Below, one piece after another: positions 43,570 through 51,696 of a DNA stretch of 64,000 nt. Source of the stretch: DATKJS01 sp964551995. Lineage in GTDB: Bacteria > Acidobacteriota > Aminicenantia > Aminicenantales > Saccharicenantaceae. Numbering within the stretch: position 1 is the first letter of the stretch; each line of letters begins with the position of its first letter. The translations under genes were made by a program, and so were the position numbers. The notes under the pieces were generated by a model. It saw nothing but the letters and a program-made list of their open reading frames with translations, was not told the origin of the DNA and made no database searches. The DNA lies in the NCBI GenBank assembly GCA_964551995.1, contig CAZKFD010000011.1, positions 62,001-126,000 of the forward strand. The letters are read 5' to 3'.

Positions 43570-44987
43570 GGCTGTTCGTGCTCCAGCGTGAACCCCTTCT
43601 TTTCCATTGTCCCCCACTCATTCCGGCCGCAGGCCAGGTCCCAGAAGGCCTTGACCCGGACGGCGGCGAGCCACTGCCGATACACGAGATTTTCCAGGAT
43701 GCCGAAGACCGTGATGGTGATGACATCCACCAGGCGCGGATAGCGCTGCAGGGAGTATTCCTCGAGGAGGATGGCCGTGAGCGAGAGGAGCATTCCATAG
43801 ACGACGGCCAGGAGAAAGAAGCGAACGGCGAACGGAGAGTCGACTTGGCCGGTGACGATGAAATAGAGGAAAAGGATGTAGCCAAGGATCTCAATAGGAG
43901 GTCCCAACATCTCAAAGATCATGTAGAACGGCATGGCGACCATCCCGGTCGCCCCGTAGCGGGGATTGAACATCATCCTCAGGTTCCGGGTGAGGACATC
44001 GACGAGTCCCCGGTGCCAGCGGTTCCTCTGCCGGGCCAGGGTCTTGAAGTTTTCTGGGGCTTCGGTCCAGCAAATGGGGTCGGGGATGAAGGTGATGCGA
44101 TAGGGAATCCTCCGCTCGTGGAGGTGCCGGCGGAGGCGGACGACCAAATCCATGTCCTCGCCGATAGTCTCCTTCCTGTAGCCGCCGATCTGAAGTGCCA
44201 TATCCTTTCGGAATAGGCCGAAGGCTCCGGAGATGATGAGGAGGCAGTTCATCATGCTCATCCCCATCCTTCCGCCGAGGAAGGCCCTCAGGTATTCGAG
44301 GATCTGGAAGCGGGCCAGGGCGTTGCGCGGCATCCCGATCCTGTGGACTTGACCGCTCTTGATCACGCATCCGTTGCTCAGCCGCACGACTCCCCCGACG
44401 CCGACAGTCCGCTCGGGGTCTTCGTGAAAGGGCCGGACGACCTTGAGGAGGGCATCGCGGTCGAGAATGGAGTCCGCGTCGATCGCGCAGAACAGCGGGT
44501 AGCGAGCGATATTGAGACCGGCATTCAGCGCGTCCGCCTTTTTGCCGTTGACTTTGTCTACGACGACGAGCTTGGGCTCCTGGGGCGACATGTAGATTCC
44601 GTGGACAGGCGCCGTCTCGATGGATTTGCGGAAGACCCGGCTTGTTTTTTTCAGGTCAAAGGCGCGGATGAGTATGTCGAGCGTGGCATCGGTCGACCCG
44701 TCATTGACGATAATGACCTCGTAGAGCGGGTATTCGAGGGTCAGAAGCGACCGGACGCTCTCGATAATGCCCTGCTCTTCGTTGTAGGCCGGGGCGATGA
44801 TTGAGATCGGTTTGGCCAGCGGGAGGGTGAAGATCTCGTTCAGCCGGACATAGCTGGTCAGCCTCTGGTAGCGCAGGATGCCCACAAGCGAGAGGAGGAC
44901 GAAGAGCAGATAGAAACTGTTGATCAGGAGGAAATAGACCAGGATGGAATCGGAGACGAGGCGGAAAAGAAAGTCGAGCACGTTCAC
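43566..44987 (-). CDS. Membrane GT2 processive glycosyltransferase (PgaC/BcsA-like)
   Basis: 473 residues. N-terminal helices (about 12-45) precede a GT-A domain: PISIIAPAYNEEQGIIESVRSLLTLEYPLYEVIIVNDGSTD, CAIDADSILD (DxD), GEDMDLVVRLRRHL (ED acceptor base region) and RQRNRWHRGL (QxxRW). Three to four membrane helices follow. This is the set expected for processive beta-glycan synthases such as poly-N-acetylglucosamine or cellulose synthases. It sits between a HEAT protein and a TPR/barrel protein, so synthesis and export are likely coupled. Confidence 0.92.
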   Translation of the reverse strand: MNVLDFLFRLVSDSILVYFLLINSFYLLFVLLSLVGILRYQRLTSYVRLNEIFTLPLAKPISIIAPAYNEEQGIIESVRSLLTLEYPLYEVIIVNDGSTDATLDILIRAFDLKKTSRVFRKSIETAPVHGIYMSPQEPKLVVVDKVNGKKADALNAGLNIARYPLFCAIDADSILDRDALLKVVRPFHEDPERTVGVGGVVRLSNGCVIKSGQVHRIGMPRNALARFQILEYLRAFLGGRMGMSMMNCLLIISGAFGLFRKDMALQIGGYRKETIGEDMDLVVRLRRHLHERRIPYRITFIPDPICWTEAPENFKTLARQRNRWHRGLVDVLTRNLRMMFNPRYGATGMVAMPFYMIFEMLGPPIEILGYILFLYFIVTGQVDSPFAVRFFLLAVVYGMLLSLTAILLEEYSLQRYPRLVDVITITVFGILENLVYRQWLAAVRVKAFWDLACGRNEWGTMEKKGFTLEHEQP

Positions 44988-44989
44988 CC

Positions 44990-46051
44990 TCAGTCCCCTT
45001 GCGAATACGAGAAGTCCTCCAGAGCCATGACCGCCATGTCCGAGGCGAAACGGTCAGCTTTCTGCCTTGCCACTTCCTTCAGCCTGCGGAAGCCGAGGGG
45101 GCCGAGGTTGAGGAGCCCTTCCCGGGCATTGTACCGTACGTGCCAGATGGGAGAATACAGACCCCGCGTCAGGATGACCAGGGCAGAGGGGTTCTTCAGG
45201 TTTCCCAAGCCCTTGAGTGCCTGTGCCTGGACCTCCCATTCCCGGTCTCCGGCCATCTGCTCCAAGGTGTCGTATGATTCGGGGATCAGAAGCCGGCTTA
45301 GGGCTCTGGCGACCTTGATCCTGACCTCTTTCTCGGGGTGACTCGCGTAGGCTTTGATCTCGGGATACAGAGCGGGAAGAGGGACGGTCCCGACGAGCTC
45401 GATGAGAAGGCACAGCTTTTCGATGGATATCGGTTTCTGCAAGTATTCCTTGACGAAGGATTCGATCTTTTCCCCAGCCCCGTAGATGATGTTCGTGTAC
45501 GTATGGATGTTGGGGCATGACTCCTGCTCGAAGGCCCGGAACACCAGACCCAGGGACTCCGGATCCGGAAACCGGACGAGGGCATTGACGGCCGCCAGCC
45601 GGATGATCGGCTTGTCCTTGAGCAGGTCGACGAGCAGGATCTTTTCCGGGGGGGAGGAAAAGAGCCCCGCGAGACGGGTCGCCTGGAGCCGCCGAGACAT
45701 GAACGGCGAGCGAATGTCCCGCAGACAGCGCTGCCTCAGGGCGTGATCGAAGATGACTTTCAGAACCTCCTTCTCCCGGCCGTTGATCGTTTCGAGAAAG
45801 TCGATGAGGACCTGGATGAGGACCTCCCGGTGGCGCTTGTAGCGGAGCGCGATATCGACGGCCGGCTCACTCCGCCCTGAGGCCATCGCCCCCAGGATGT
45901 CTTCCTCGATTCGTAAATACCGAGCTCCGAAAGACGCCTCGCGGCGCTGGACGATCATCCGGCGCAGGATGATAAAAACGAACAGGGAGATGGAAAAGAG
46001 CAGGATGGAGAGCAGGCTCCATGAAACGAGGATCGGAAGAATCTTATGCAC
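44990..46051 (-). CDS. Membrane-anchored HEAT-repeat protein
   Basis: 353 residues. One N-terminal membrane helix (ILVSWSLLSILLFSISLFVFIIL) is followed by an all-helical solenoid of HEAT-like units, for example RLAAVNALVRFPDPESLGLVFRAF, KEVRIKVARALSRLLIPESYDTLEQMAGDREWEVQAQALKGLGNL and HVRYNAREGLLNLGPLGFRRL. It has no enzyme motif and is likely a cytoplasmic scaffold attached to the inner membrane. It overlaps the receiver gene by 8 nt and ends 2 nt before the GT2 gene. Confidence 0.88.
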   Translation of the reverse strand: MHKILPILVSWSLLSILLFSISLFVFIILRRMIVQRREASFGARYLRIEEDILGAMASGRSEPAVDIALRYKRHREVLIQVLIDFLETINGREKEVLKVIFDHALRQRCLRDIRSPFMSRRLQATRLAGLFSSPPEKILLVDLLKDKPIIRLAAVNALVRFPDPESLGLVFRAFEQESCPNIHTYTNIIYGAGEKIESFVKEYLQKPISIEKLCLLIELVGTVPLPALYPEIKAYASHPEKEVRIKVARALSRLLIPESYDTLEQMAGDREWEVQAQALKGLGNLKNPSALVILTRGLYSPIWHVRYNAREGLLNLGPLGFRRLKEVARQKADRFASDMAVMALEDFSYSQGD

Positions 46052-46892
46052 GGTGCGCCTTCCAGGCCCGCTTGATCTTGGCGATAACGATCGGGGGCGA
46101 GAAGGGTTTGGTGAAATAGTCGGCCGCCCCCCCCTCGATGGCTTTCAGCACGTCGGCTTCCTGGGCCAGGATACTCAGCATGAAGACGGGGATGGCCGAC
46201 GTCTTGTCGTTCTTCTTGAGACGGTTCAGAACTTGGTAGCCGTCCATGTCCGGCAGAAGGACATCGAGCAGGATGACGTCGGGCCTCTCCTGAGCGGCCA
46301 TGCGGAGTCCGCCCGGCCCGTTCGCACACGTGACGACCTCGAGGTTTTCCTTTTGCAGGAAATACCTCAGGATCCGGACCGTGCCGGGATCGTTGTTGAT
46401 GATGAGGACTTTCCTGATGGCTGGCTCTTCGTCCGCGGAGCTCTGAGACAGAGCGTCCGAGGTCTCGGCTGGCGCAGGCCTGATCTGGTCCTCGGAGCGG
46501 TCCCCGCCAATGAGTTTTTGCATCCTTTTCAGAATTCGAATCTCGCGCTCGAGATAGGGCCCCAGGCTGTCCTCCGCCCGTCCCCGACCGGGATCACGAG
46601 CTGCATCGGCGGCCTCCGCCGCGGGACCGTTTCCCACGATGAGGCTCGTCAGGGTCTCGAGCCGTTGGGCCCTCTCGAGCTCCTCGATCGACGTCTGGAG
46701 GAGCGTCCGGATGCGGACCTGGGTCCGGGCGACCAGGGACAGGTGGTCCTGGATCTCTTCCGCGCCCCTGGAGATGAGCTCGGAAAGAGCCTTTGCGGGT
46801 GCTTCCTCACCCGGAAGGTCCAGGCCGGGAGAATTCGTCCCGGGCACGGGCGTGCCCCCGGCTTCTTCGACTGTCGAATCCTTCCCTTTCAT
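46044..46892 (-). CDS. Response-regulator protein with C-terminal receiver
   Basis: 282 residues. The first 150 are a charged, partly coiled segment (EEIQDHLSLVARTQVRIRTLLQTSIEELERAQRLETLT) with no recognised domain. Residues about 160-282 are a receiver: VLIINNDPGTVRILRYFL, phosphoacceptor Asp in VILLDVLLPDMDGYQVL, and DYFTKPFSPPIVIAKIK. There is no DNA-binding output, so it probably acts through protein contact, perhaps on the HEAT or GT2 proteins encoded next. First gene of the four-gene operon. A short AT-rich stretch upstream (46920-46950) probably holds the promoter. Confidence 0.88.
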   Translation of the reverse strand: MKGKDSTVEEAGGTPVPGTNSPGLDLPGEEAPAKALSELISRGAEEIQDHLSLVARTQVRIRTLLQTSIEELERAQRLETLTSLIVGNGPAAEAADAARDPGRGRAEDSLGPYLEREIRILKRMQKLIGGDRSEDQIRPAPAETSDALSQSSADEEPAIRKVLIINNDPGTVRILRYFLQKENLEVVTCANGPGGLRMAAQERPDVILLDVLLPDMDGYQVLNRLKKNDKTSAIPVFMLSILAQEADVLKAIEGGAADYFTKPFSPPIVIAKIKRAWKAHRA

Positions 46893-47297
46893 GTCTTCTT
46901 GTCTCCGGACGGGCGCCGTCTCTTAACTAAATGATAGATAATAAAATCGTTCCATACCCATGCGCGGTGATTCCCGGGGTGATTTTTTAGCCCGGCCGTC
47001 ACCAGCGACGGGGAGACGATCTCACCCTCCATACGGTCTTGCCCGGGACCGGCGTCGGCTCGGAAAAGACGGCCGGGTTCATTTTCCCCTTCATCGGACC
47101 GGAGAGAATGCGGCTGCCGGGCCTCCGGATAAACGCGCGAGAGCCGTCCAGAAAAGGAGGAACACATCACGCGTTATCTGAACATAGGGAAGCTTTTTGG
47201 GATCGCCGTCTCCGTCGCGATCCTTGCGGGAGGGATCGGGAGATTGCGCGCAACCTGCGGAATGCCCTTGAAGCCGGCCGCGCCTTGAGCGGCACCT
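46893..47297. other. Gap before the receiver operon
   Basis: No gene is supported here. An AT-rich patch (46922-46955) with TATTAT and TATCAT on the minus strand is the likely promoter of the receiver-HEAT-GT2-YaiO operon. The right-hand part probably holds unrecognisable upstream sequence of the kinase remnant that follows. Confidence 0.4.
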
Positions 47298-47725
47298 GAC
47301 GCGGCGCGCCGCGGAAAGGACATGGTGGGTCAGATCATCGCCTTTTCTCGGGAGCGGGAACAGGAGCGGAAGCCGGTCGATGTCTGGGACGTCATCAAGG
47401 AATCGTTGCCGCTGCTCCGGATCTCGATGCCCAAGAGCGTTCAAATCGTTGAGAAAACCGGGGTCGGCTCGGACGTGACCGTCGCCGACGCCGCTCAGCT
47501 TCATCAGGTCATGATGAACCTCGGCAGCAACGTGGCCCACGCCATGCGGGAGAGGGGGGCATCTTGGAAGTCGGACTCAACGACATCCTGATCGACGCCG
47601 AAACCGCCTCCCGGCACATCGGCCTCAAGCCCGGCTCCCATCTCTGCCTCCGGGTGGAGGATAACGCCCAGGGGACGCTCGTCACGATCTATCTGCCGCG
47701 CGTCGTCGGCCATCCGGCGCCGGCC
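47298..47725 (+). pseudogene. Remnant of a sensor histidine kinase
   Basis: One frame reads AARRGKDMVGQIIAFSREREQERKPVDV, then QLHQVMMNLGSNVAHAMRERG (N-box region of an HWE/NtrB-like kinase). It then shifts; the next frame continues ILEVGLNDILIDAETASRHIGLKPGSHLCLRVEDN. Seven Gs instead of the six at about 47553-47558 would join them. After VEDN the text jumps straight to GTLVTIYLPRV, so the G1 and G2 ATP-binding boxes are deleted. It cannot be functional and is the only kinase-like sequence next to the orphan receiver gene. Confidence 0.7.
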
Positions 47726-47859
47726 CGGGAAGTCGAAAACCAGCCCTCGAAGGGGACGGGGTCGGCTTCGGCGGTGAGATCCCGCTGCTGCTCGAAATCT
47801 GTGCCACCCTGATCGTCAATCCGAGCTTCTGCCCGGAGGAGGTCCGCGGCATCTTCAGC

Positions 47860-48258
47860 TCAGGCGGCGACGTCGATCTTTTGGGAATTCTGCCAGAGCC
47901 CGTGGATGTTGCAGAGACTCGAAGCGTATATCGTCCCCGGCTTGTCCGTCTTGAAGCTCAGGACGACCTCGTGGTGCGTGTACACGGTGCTCGTGTTCGG
48001 GCCTTGGACCGACGCGCCGTGCGCCGAGAATTCGGCCTTGCCGATCTGGCAGGGAAATTTCTCGCCGTCCGGATGGAAATAAACGTCGATCCAGCTGATG
48101 TGGTGCTCCGTCGTGTTAGGATGGGCGATTTCGCGGCCGATCGTCACTTTCACGGGGAAGAATTCGCCCTTCTTGACTTTGGCCGGCGCGTCGATGACCG
48201 GAACATGCTTTTCTTTCTTCCAGTCCGCCGCTTGGAACAGGTCTCTCATGTCTGCCAT
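47860..48258 (-). CDS. Superoxide reductase (class II desulfoferrodoxin / neelaredoxin)
   Basis: 132 residues without the N-terminal desulforedoxin domain. The SOR centre is complete: Glu16-Lys17-His18 in EKHVPVI, His46 and His52 in AHPNTTEHHISW, and Cys116 with His119 in LCNIHGLW, the four-His/one-Cys iron site plus the catalytic Lys. It reduces superoxide to peroxide in the cytoplasm without making oxygen, usual in anaerobes and microaerophiles. GAGGAGG precedes the ATG at 48258. A perfect 14-bp palindrome lies 13 nt upstream of the start. Confidence 0.93.
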   Translation of the reverse strand: MADMRDLFQAADWKKEKHVPVIDAPAKVKKGEFFPVKVTIGREIAHPNTTEHHISWIDVYFHPDGEKFPCQIGKAEFSAHGASVQGPNTSTVYTHHEVVLSFKTDKPGTIYASSLCNIHGLWQNSQKIDVAA

Positions 48259-48271
48259 GAAACTCCTCCTC

Positions 48272-48285
48272 TCTTAATATTAAGA
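48272..48285 (-). promoter_or_regulatory. Palindrome upstream of superoxide reductase
   Basis: A perfect 14-bp palindrome TCTTAATATTAAGA (48272-48285) lies just upstream of the gene, followed by two copies of AAGATTC (48282-48288 and 48296-48302). AT-rich palindromes of this kind are used by Fur/PerR or Rrf2-type repressors. The remaining gap to 48600 shows no gene. Confidence 0.5.
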
Positions 48286-48600
48286 TTCTCAATGCAAGAT
48301 TCATATTACGGCCGCAGATCCCGGCTCGGGCCGTCTCCGTTCCGCGCCGGCCGCGATTCCCCCGCGAAATTCCCGCGAGCCGGGAAAGTTTCCTCTTTTT
48401 CAGGAATTGCCTTCTGGCCCGCCTCTGGGATAATCTGCGAATGCCGGCCCTCCCCCAGAAGCGGTCGTGGCCGGCGGATAGGCATGTTTATTGTATCATA
48501 AATCCTCCTCGCCGGCGGGGGCTCATAGAGCGACCGGGAATCCGGAGACTCGTGGAGCGAGGGCATTCGCCCCTTTTGTCGGGCCTGAAAGGCGGCGAAC

Positions 48601-48993
48601 ATGATCATCACGGAATCGCTTTTCGCCCTGGCCGTAGCCCTGTTTCTGACGGCGGTCTTCGCGGTCGCCGGCCGGCAGCCGAAATCTCGCTGGCGGGTGA
48701 TCCTCTTTTCCCTGGTGGTGTTCCTGGGGGCCTGGGCCGGCGGCATCTGGATCACCCCGGTCGGCCCCACGATCCTGGGCGTCTACTGGCTGTCCTTCTT
48801 CGGTGTCGGGCTCGTCCTCCAGCTCGTTTACAAGCCGGTCTGGATCGGCGGCGTGCTCGTTCCAGCCGCGCTCCGGGGGCGGTTCCCGTTTTATGTCGCC
48901 TTCTTCGGCGGGATCTTTGTGACCTACATCGTCGGCGACATCATCGTCATTCCGTTTGGCCACGTATTCAGGAAAAAAGACGGGACCCCATGA
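48601..48993 (+). CDS. Small membrane protein, function unknown
   Basis: 130 residues with four predicted membrane helices (about 4-23, 32-50, 55-80 and 95-120) separated by short loops (RQPKSRW, YKPVW, RGRFPF) and a basic tail (FRKKDGTP). No motif beyond the topology. It stands alone between superoxide reductase and the tRNA. Start ATG 48601, without a clear ribosome binding site (GGCGGCGAAC). Confidence 0.6.
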   Translation: MIITESLFALAVALFLTAVFAVAGRQPKSRWRVILFSLVVFLGAWAGGIWITPVGPTILGVYWLSFFGVGLVLQLVYKPVWIGGVLVPAALRGRFPFYVAFFGGIFVTYIVGDIIVIPFGHVFRKKDGTP

Positions 48994-49091
48994 GGATAGC
49001 CGCTTGATCGAAGGGCATCGGGTCGGCACGCGGGCGCTTTATCGGACTTGAATCCGTCGGGAGATTCTGACCGGATTCGATAATCCCCCTT

Positions 49092-49118
49092 GTCCCCCCT
49101 TAGTTAATTAAGGGGGAC
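49092..49118. repeat. Palindromic element
   Basis: GTCCCCC (49092-49098) pairs with GGGGGAC (49112-49118) around TTA/TAA, with one bulged C; the loop is GTTAAT. Nearby GGACCGCATTTCGG (49125-49138) recurs as GGACCGCGTTTCGG (49223-49236). No gene lies between 48994 and 49244. Confidence 0.5.
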
Positions 49119-49244
49119 TCAATAGGACCGCATTTCGGATATTGGCCTGCCGAAACGCGCCCAAGCTCGATTAGATCTTAACCTCCCCAACCCGTCCTGG
49201 AATTCAGGAGGGGCTGCGAAAGGGACCGCGTTTCGGGAAGAGGA

Positions 49245-49316
49245 TGGGCGATACAGGATTTGAACCTGTGACTCCTACCGTGTGAAGGTAGTACTCTGCC
49301 ACTGAGTTAATCGCCC
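49245..49316 (-). tRNA. tRNA-Val (anticodon CAC)
   Basis: A complete 72-nt cloverleaf on the minus strand: acceptor GGGCGAT with ATCGCCC, D arm ACTC/GAGT, anticodon stem CTACC/GGTAG with loop TTCACAC (anticodon CAC, reading GUG), variable GAGTC, T arm ACAGG/CCTGT with TTCAAAT. The discriminator is A; the CCA end is not encoded. Confidence 0.95.
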
Positions 49317-49426
49317 ATGACCCACATTTTAGCCGATTCCGCCGGGATGTCAATTTCCCGGTTTTCCTGGGGAAAAGTCCGCGCCGCATGGACGGAAAGC
49401 GTCAGCGCCGGGGCCGCAAACTCCGA

Positions 49427-49455
49427 TTGACTTTGCCCCGTAATGTCCTTATAAA
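49427..49455 (+). promoter_or_regulatory. Sigma70 promoter of the zinc-ribbon protein gene
   Basis: TTGACT (49427-49432), 17 bp, TATAAA (49450-49455). The start codon at 49463 is only 8 nt from the -10, which predicts a leaderless or near-leaderless mRNA. Confidence 0.7.
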
Positions 49456-49462
49456 TAAAGTA

Positions 49463-50917
49463 ATGGCCATCACCCGGTGTCCGTACTGCCACGCCATCAT
49501 CGACGAAACCGACAAATATTGCAACAATTGCGGAACCCAGCTCCTGTTCCCTGAGGACGAAGCCGTTGAAGAAGAGATCAAGGGCGAGAAGATCGTCGAC
49601 GCCGACATCGAGGACAGGGATTATGAGACTGGCGAGGTTGCTGAGGACCGGGCCGGCGAAGAAGAAAAGCAAGAGGGCGAACCCCTCGACGCGGAAGAGG
49701 CGCCGGAGACGGAAGAGAGGGCCGGGGAATTCACTTCGGAGATTCCCGGGCAGGCCGAAGAAGGGCTGGGAGCGGGCGGAGACGAGGAAGATGTAAAGGG
49801 GGGCGGGGAAGCGGAGGCCGCCGGCGCGGAGAGAAGCAAAACCGAAGAAGTGATTCTCGTCGAGGAAGCCGAGGCCGCCGGGAAAGGCACGGAAACGGCC
49901 GGGACCGCCGTGGAGGGAACCTCCTTGACTGAGCCGGAGTCTCGCCCGGCCGCCGCCGCGAAAAGTGAAAAAACGGATGGGGATGAGGTCCGGACAGGGG
50001 AAATGGAAGAAGCCGAAGCCGAAGCCGAAGAAGCCGTCCCGGCCCGCGCCCCAGTGCCCCTGACGTTCGACACCGGCGAATTGGAGGGGATCGGGAAGAC
50101 GATCGAGCTCAGCAGGGAAAAGCTCGACAGGCTTCTGGAAGCCATTTCCGAAAAGCCGGGGAAGGAGGGCCCTTTCGAAGAGGTCTCCGCCGCGACCCCG
50201 GAACCGAAGCCGGACAGGAAGACCGGAACGCTGCCGCCATGGGTGGACGGCATGAAAGGGGCGGCTTCGTTTCCGCCGAGAGAAGAGACCCGAGATGCGG
50301 GGCCCCGCTTCCTGAAGACGTCCGGTGCCGGCGCGGAGGCTGCCGCTGGGGAATCCGGCGACGCCGGGACCCGAGAGGCCCCGCTTGAAACCGAAGAAGA
50401 GGAGATTTTCCCGCGCCGGAAACCTCCCGACTCGGGGATCGGCCTCCCGGAGCGTGTGGGCCAGGCAGCCCTGCCTTTCGCACCGGCCGCGGCCGATGAG
50501 CAAGAGGAACGAAGCGAGGCCTGGGAAGAACCGGCCGCGCCGGAGCCGGCCCGGGCGCCGGCTCTCGGCGAGGAAGTCGCGCCGCCCTGGAGTCAGGCTC
50601 GCAAGGACGAGACGGCCGCCCTCGAAGGGGAAGCGGAAGCCGGGAAGAGCCGTCCGCCCTTCCAGTTTTCGCTGTTCTTGAAGGCCAAAGCGTTCGATGT
50701 CCTTTTCGTCGGCATCTTTTGGCTCGTGGCCTTGTGGACGGCGGCCCGCTCCATGGAGGCGACGCTGTTCGAGCTCCTGTCCGTGACGTCGAGGGCCGTC
50801 CTGTTCCTCTACGCGATCTTCCTCCTGATCTATTTCTTCCTCTTTAAGTTCTTTCTCGGCGAGACTCTGGGCGACCGGCTGTTCAAAAACCGGGATGAGC
50901 CGGCCCCGGAACGATAG
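49463..50917 (+). CDS. Zinc-ribbon protein with long acidic linker and membrane tail
   Basis: 484 residues from ATG 49463. The first 30 hold a zinc ribbon (CPYC, then CNNC, in RCPYCHAIIDETDKYCNNCGTQL). Then comes about 350 residues of low-complexity sequence rich in Glu, Ala, Pro and Gly, almost certainly disordered. Residues about 400-475 have two or three membrane helices (AFDVLFVGIFWLVALWTAA and AVLFLYAIFLLIYFFLFKFFLGETLGDRLFKN) reminiscent of RDD-type proteins. It has no catalytic motif. The codon bias fits the genome despite the odd composition. It overlaps the convergent lptB by 35 nt. Confidence 0.8.
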   Translation: MAITRCPYCHAIIDETDKYCNNCGTQLLFPEDEAVEEEIKGEKIVDADIEDRDYETGEVAEDRAGEEEKQEGEPLDAEEAPETEERAGEFTSEIPGQAEEGLGAGGDEEDVKGGGEAEAAGAERSKTEEVILVEEAEAAGKGTETAGTAVEGTSLTEPESRPAAAAKSEKTDGDEVRTGEMEEAEAEAEEAVPARAPVPLTFDTGELEGIGKTIELSREKLDRLLEAISEKPGKEGPFEEVSAATPEPKPDRKTGTLPPWVDGMKGAASFPPREETRDAGPRFLKTSGAGAEAAAGESGDAGTREAPLETEEEEIFPRRKPPDSGIGLPERVGQAALPFAPAAADEQEERSEAWEEPAAPEPARAPALGEEVAPPWSQARKDETAALEGEAEAGKSRPPFQFSLFLKAKAFDVLFVGIFWLVALWTAARSMEATLFELLSVTSRAVLFLYAIFLLIYFFLFKFFLGETLGDRLFKNRDEPAPER

Positions 50918-51635
50918 GACTGAAGTCTTTCCCCAGGAATCTCCGCCGCGCCCGTTCGTCGGCCGCAACCGCCTCGGGGGGGCCCTCTACGAGAACTTCC
51001 CCGTCGTCGATGATGTACACCCGGGAGACGATCCTGAACGTGTCGCGGACATTGTGGTCGGAGACGACCAGGGCGATGCCCCGGTCGCGGAGCCCCAAAA
51101 AGATCCGCTGCAGGTGCTGGATCGTCAAGGGGTCGATGCCGGTGAACGGCTCGTCGAGGAGCAGGATCGTCGGCTCGAGGACGAGGGCGCGGGCAATTTC
51201 GAGCCGGCGCTTTTCGCCGCCCGAGAGCGCGTGCGCCGCCTGCCCGGCGAGCGCGGAAAGTCCCACGTCTTCGAGGAGACGGCGGAGCCGGCCTTCGTTC
51301 CCGCCCCGGGGACCCGGCTGCATCTCGAGGATCATGCGGATGTTGTTCTCCACGGACGCCTTGAGGAATACCGACCCTTCCTGGGGGAGATAAACCACGC
51401 CGGCGTGACTTCTCTCGGGCGTCGTCCAGGAGGAGATTTCCATGTCGTCCAGCAAGATCCGGCCGCCGTCGGCCCGAACGAGGCCGGCCAGCATCTGGAA
51501 CGTCGTCGTCTTGCCCGCCCCGTTCCGGCCGAGGAGCCCGACGATCTCCCCGGACAATGCGGCCAGGGAGACGCCGTTGACGACGGCGCGGCGGCCGTAC
51601 CTTTTGACCAGGTCCTCGGCCCTCAGCGCGGCCAT
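50883..51635 (-). CDS. lptB: LPS export ABC transporter ATPase LptB
   Basis: 250 residues: Walker A GRNGAGKTTT near 37, Q-loop YLPQEGSVF, signature LSGGEKRRLEIARAL, Walker B ILLLDEPFTGIDP, H-loop SDHNVRDTF. The YLPQE(G/A)S(V/I)F and LSGGExRRxEIAR forms distinguish LptB from other branched ABC ATPases. It powers LPS extraction by LptF/LptG from the inner membrane. The matching permease is at the far right of the window, not adjacent. Convergent overlap with the zinc-ribbon gene. Confidence 0.93.
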   Translation of the reverse strand: MAALRAEDLVKRYGRRAVVNGVSLAALSGEIVGLLGRNGAGKTTTFQMLAGLVRADGGRILLDDMEISSWTTPERSHAGVVYLPQEGSVFLKASVENNIRMILEMQPGPRGGNEGRLRRLLEDVGLSALAGQAAHALSGGEKRRLEIARALVLEPTILLLDEPFTGIDPLTIQHLQRIFLGLRDRGIALVVSDHNVRDTFRIVSRVYIIDDGEVLVEGPPEAVAADERARRRFLGKDFSPIVPGPAHPGF

Positions 51636-51696
51636 TGTGCGGGCTTTTCCTCTCGGCTAGAATACTAAGGGCATTCCCCGGGGCTGTCAAGAAACG

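Noticed and set aside
49204..49389. Small minus-strand protein around 49.3 kb
   Set aside because: It is the translated tRNA-Val gene.
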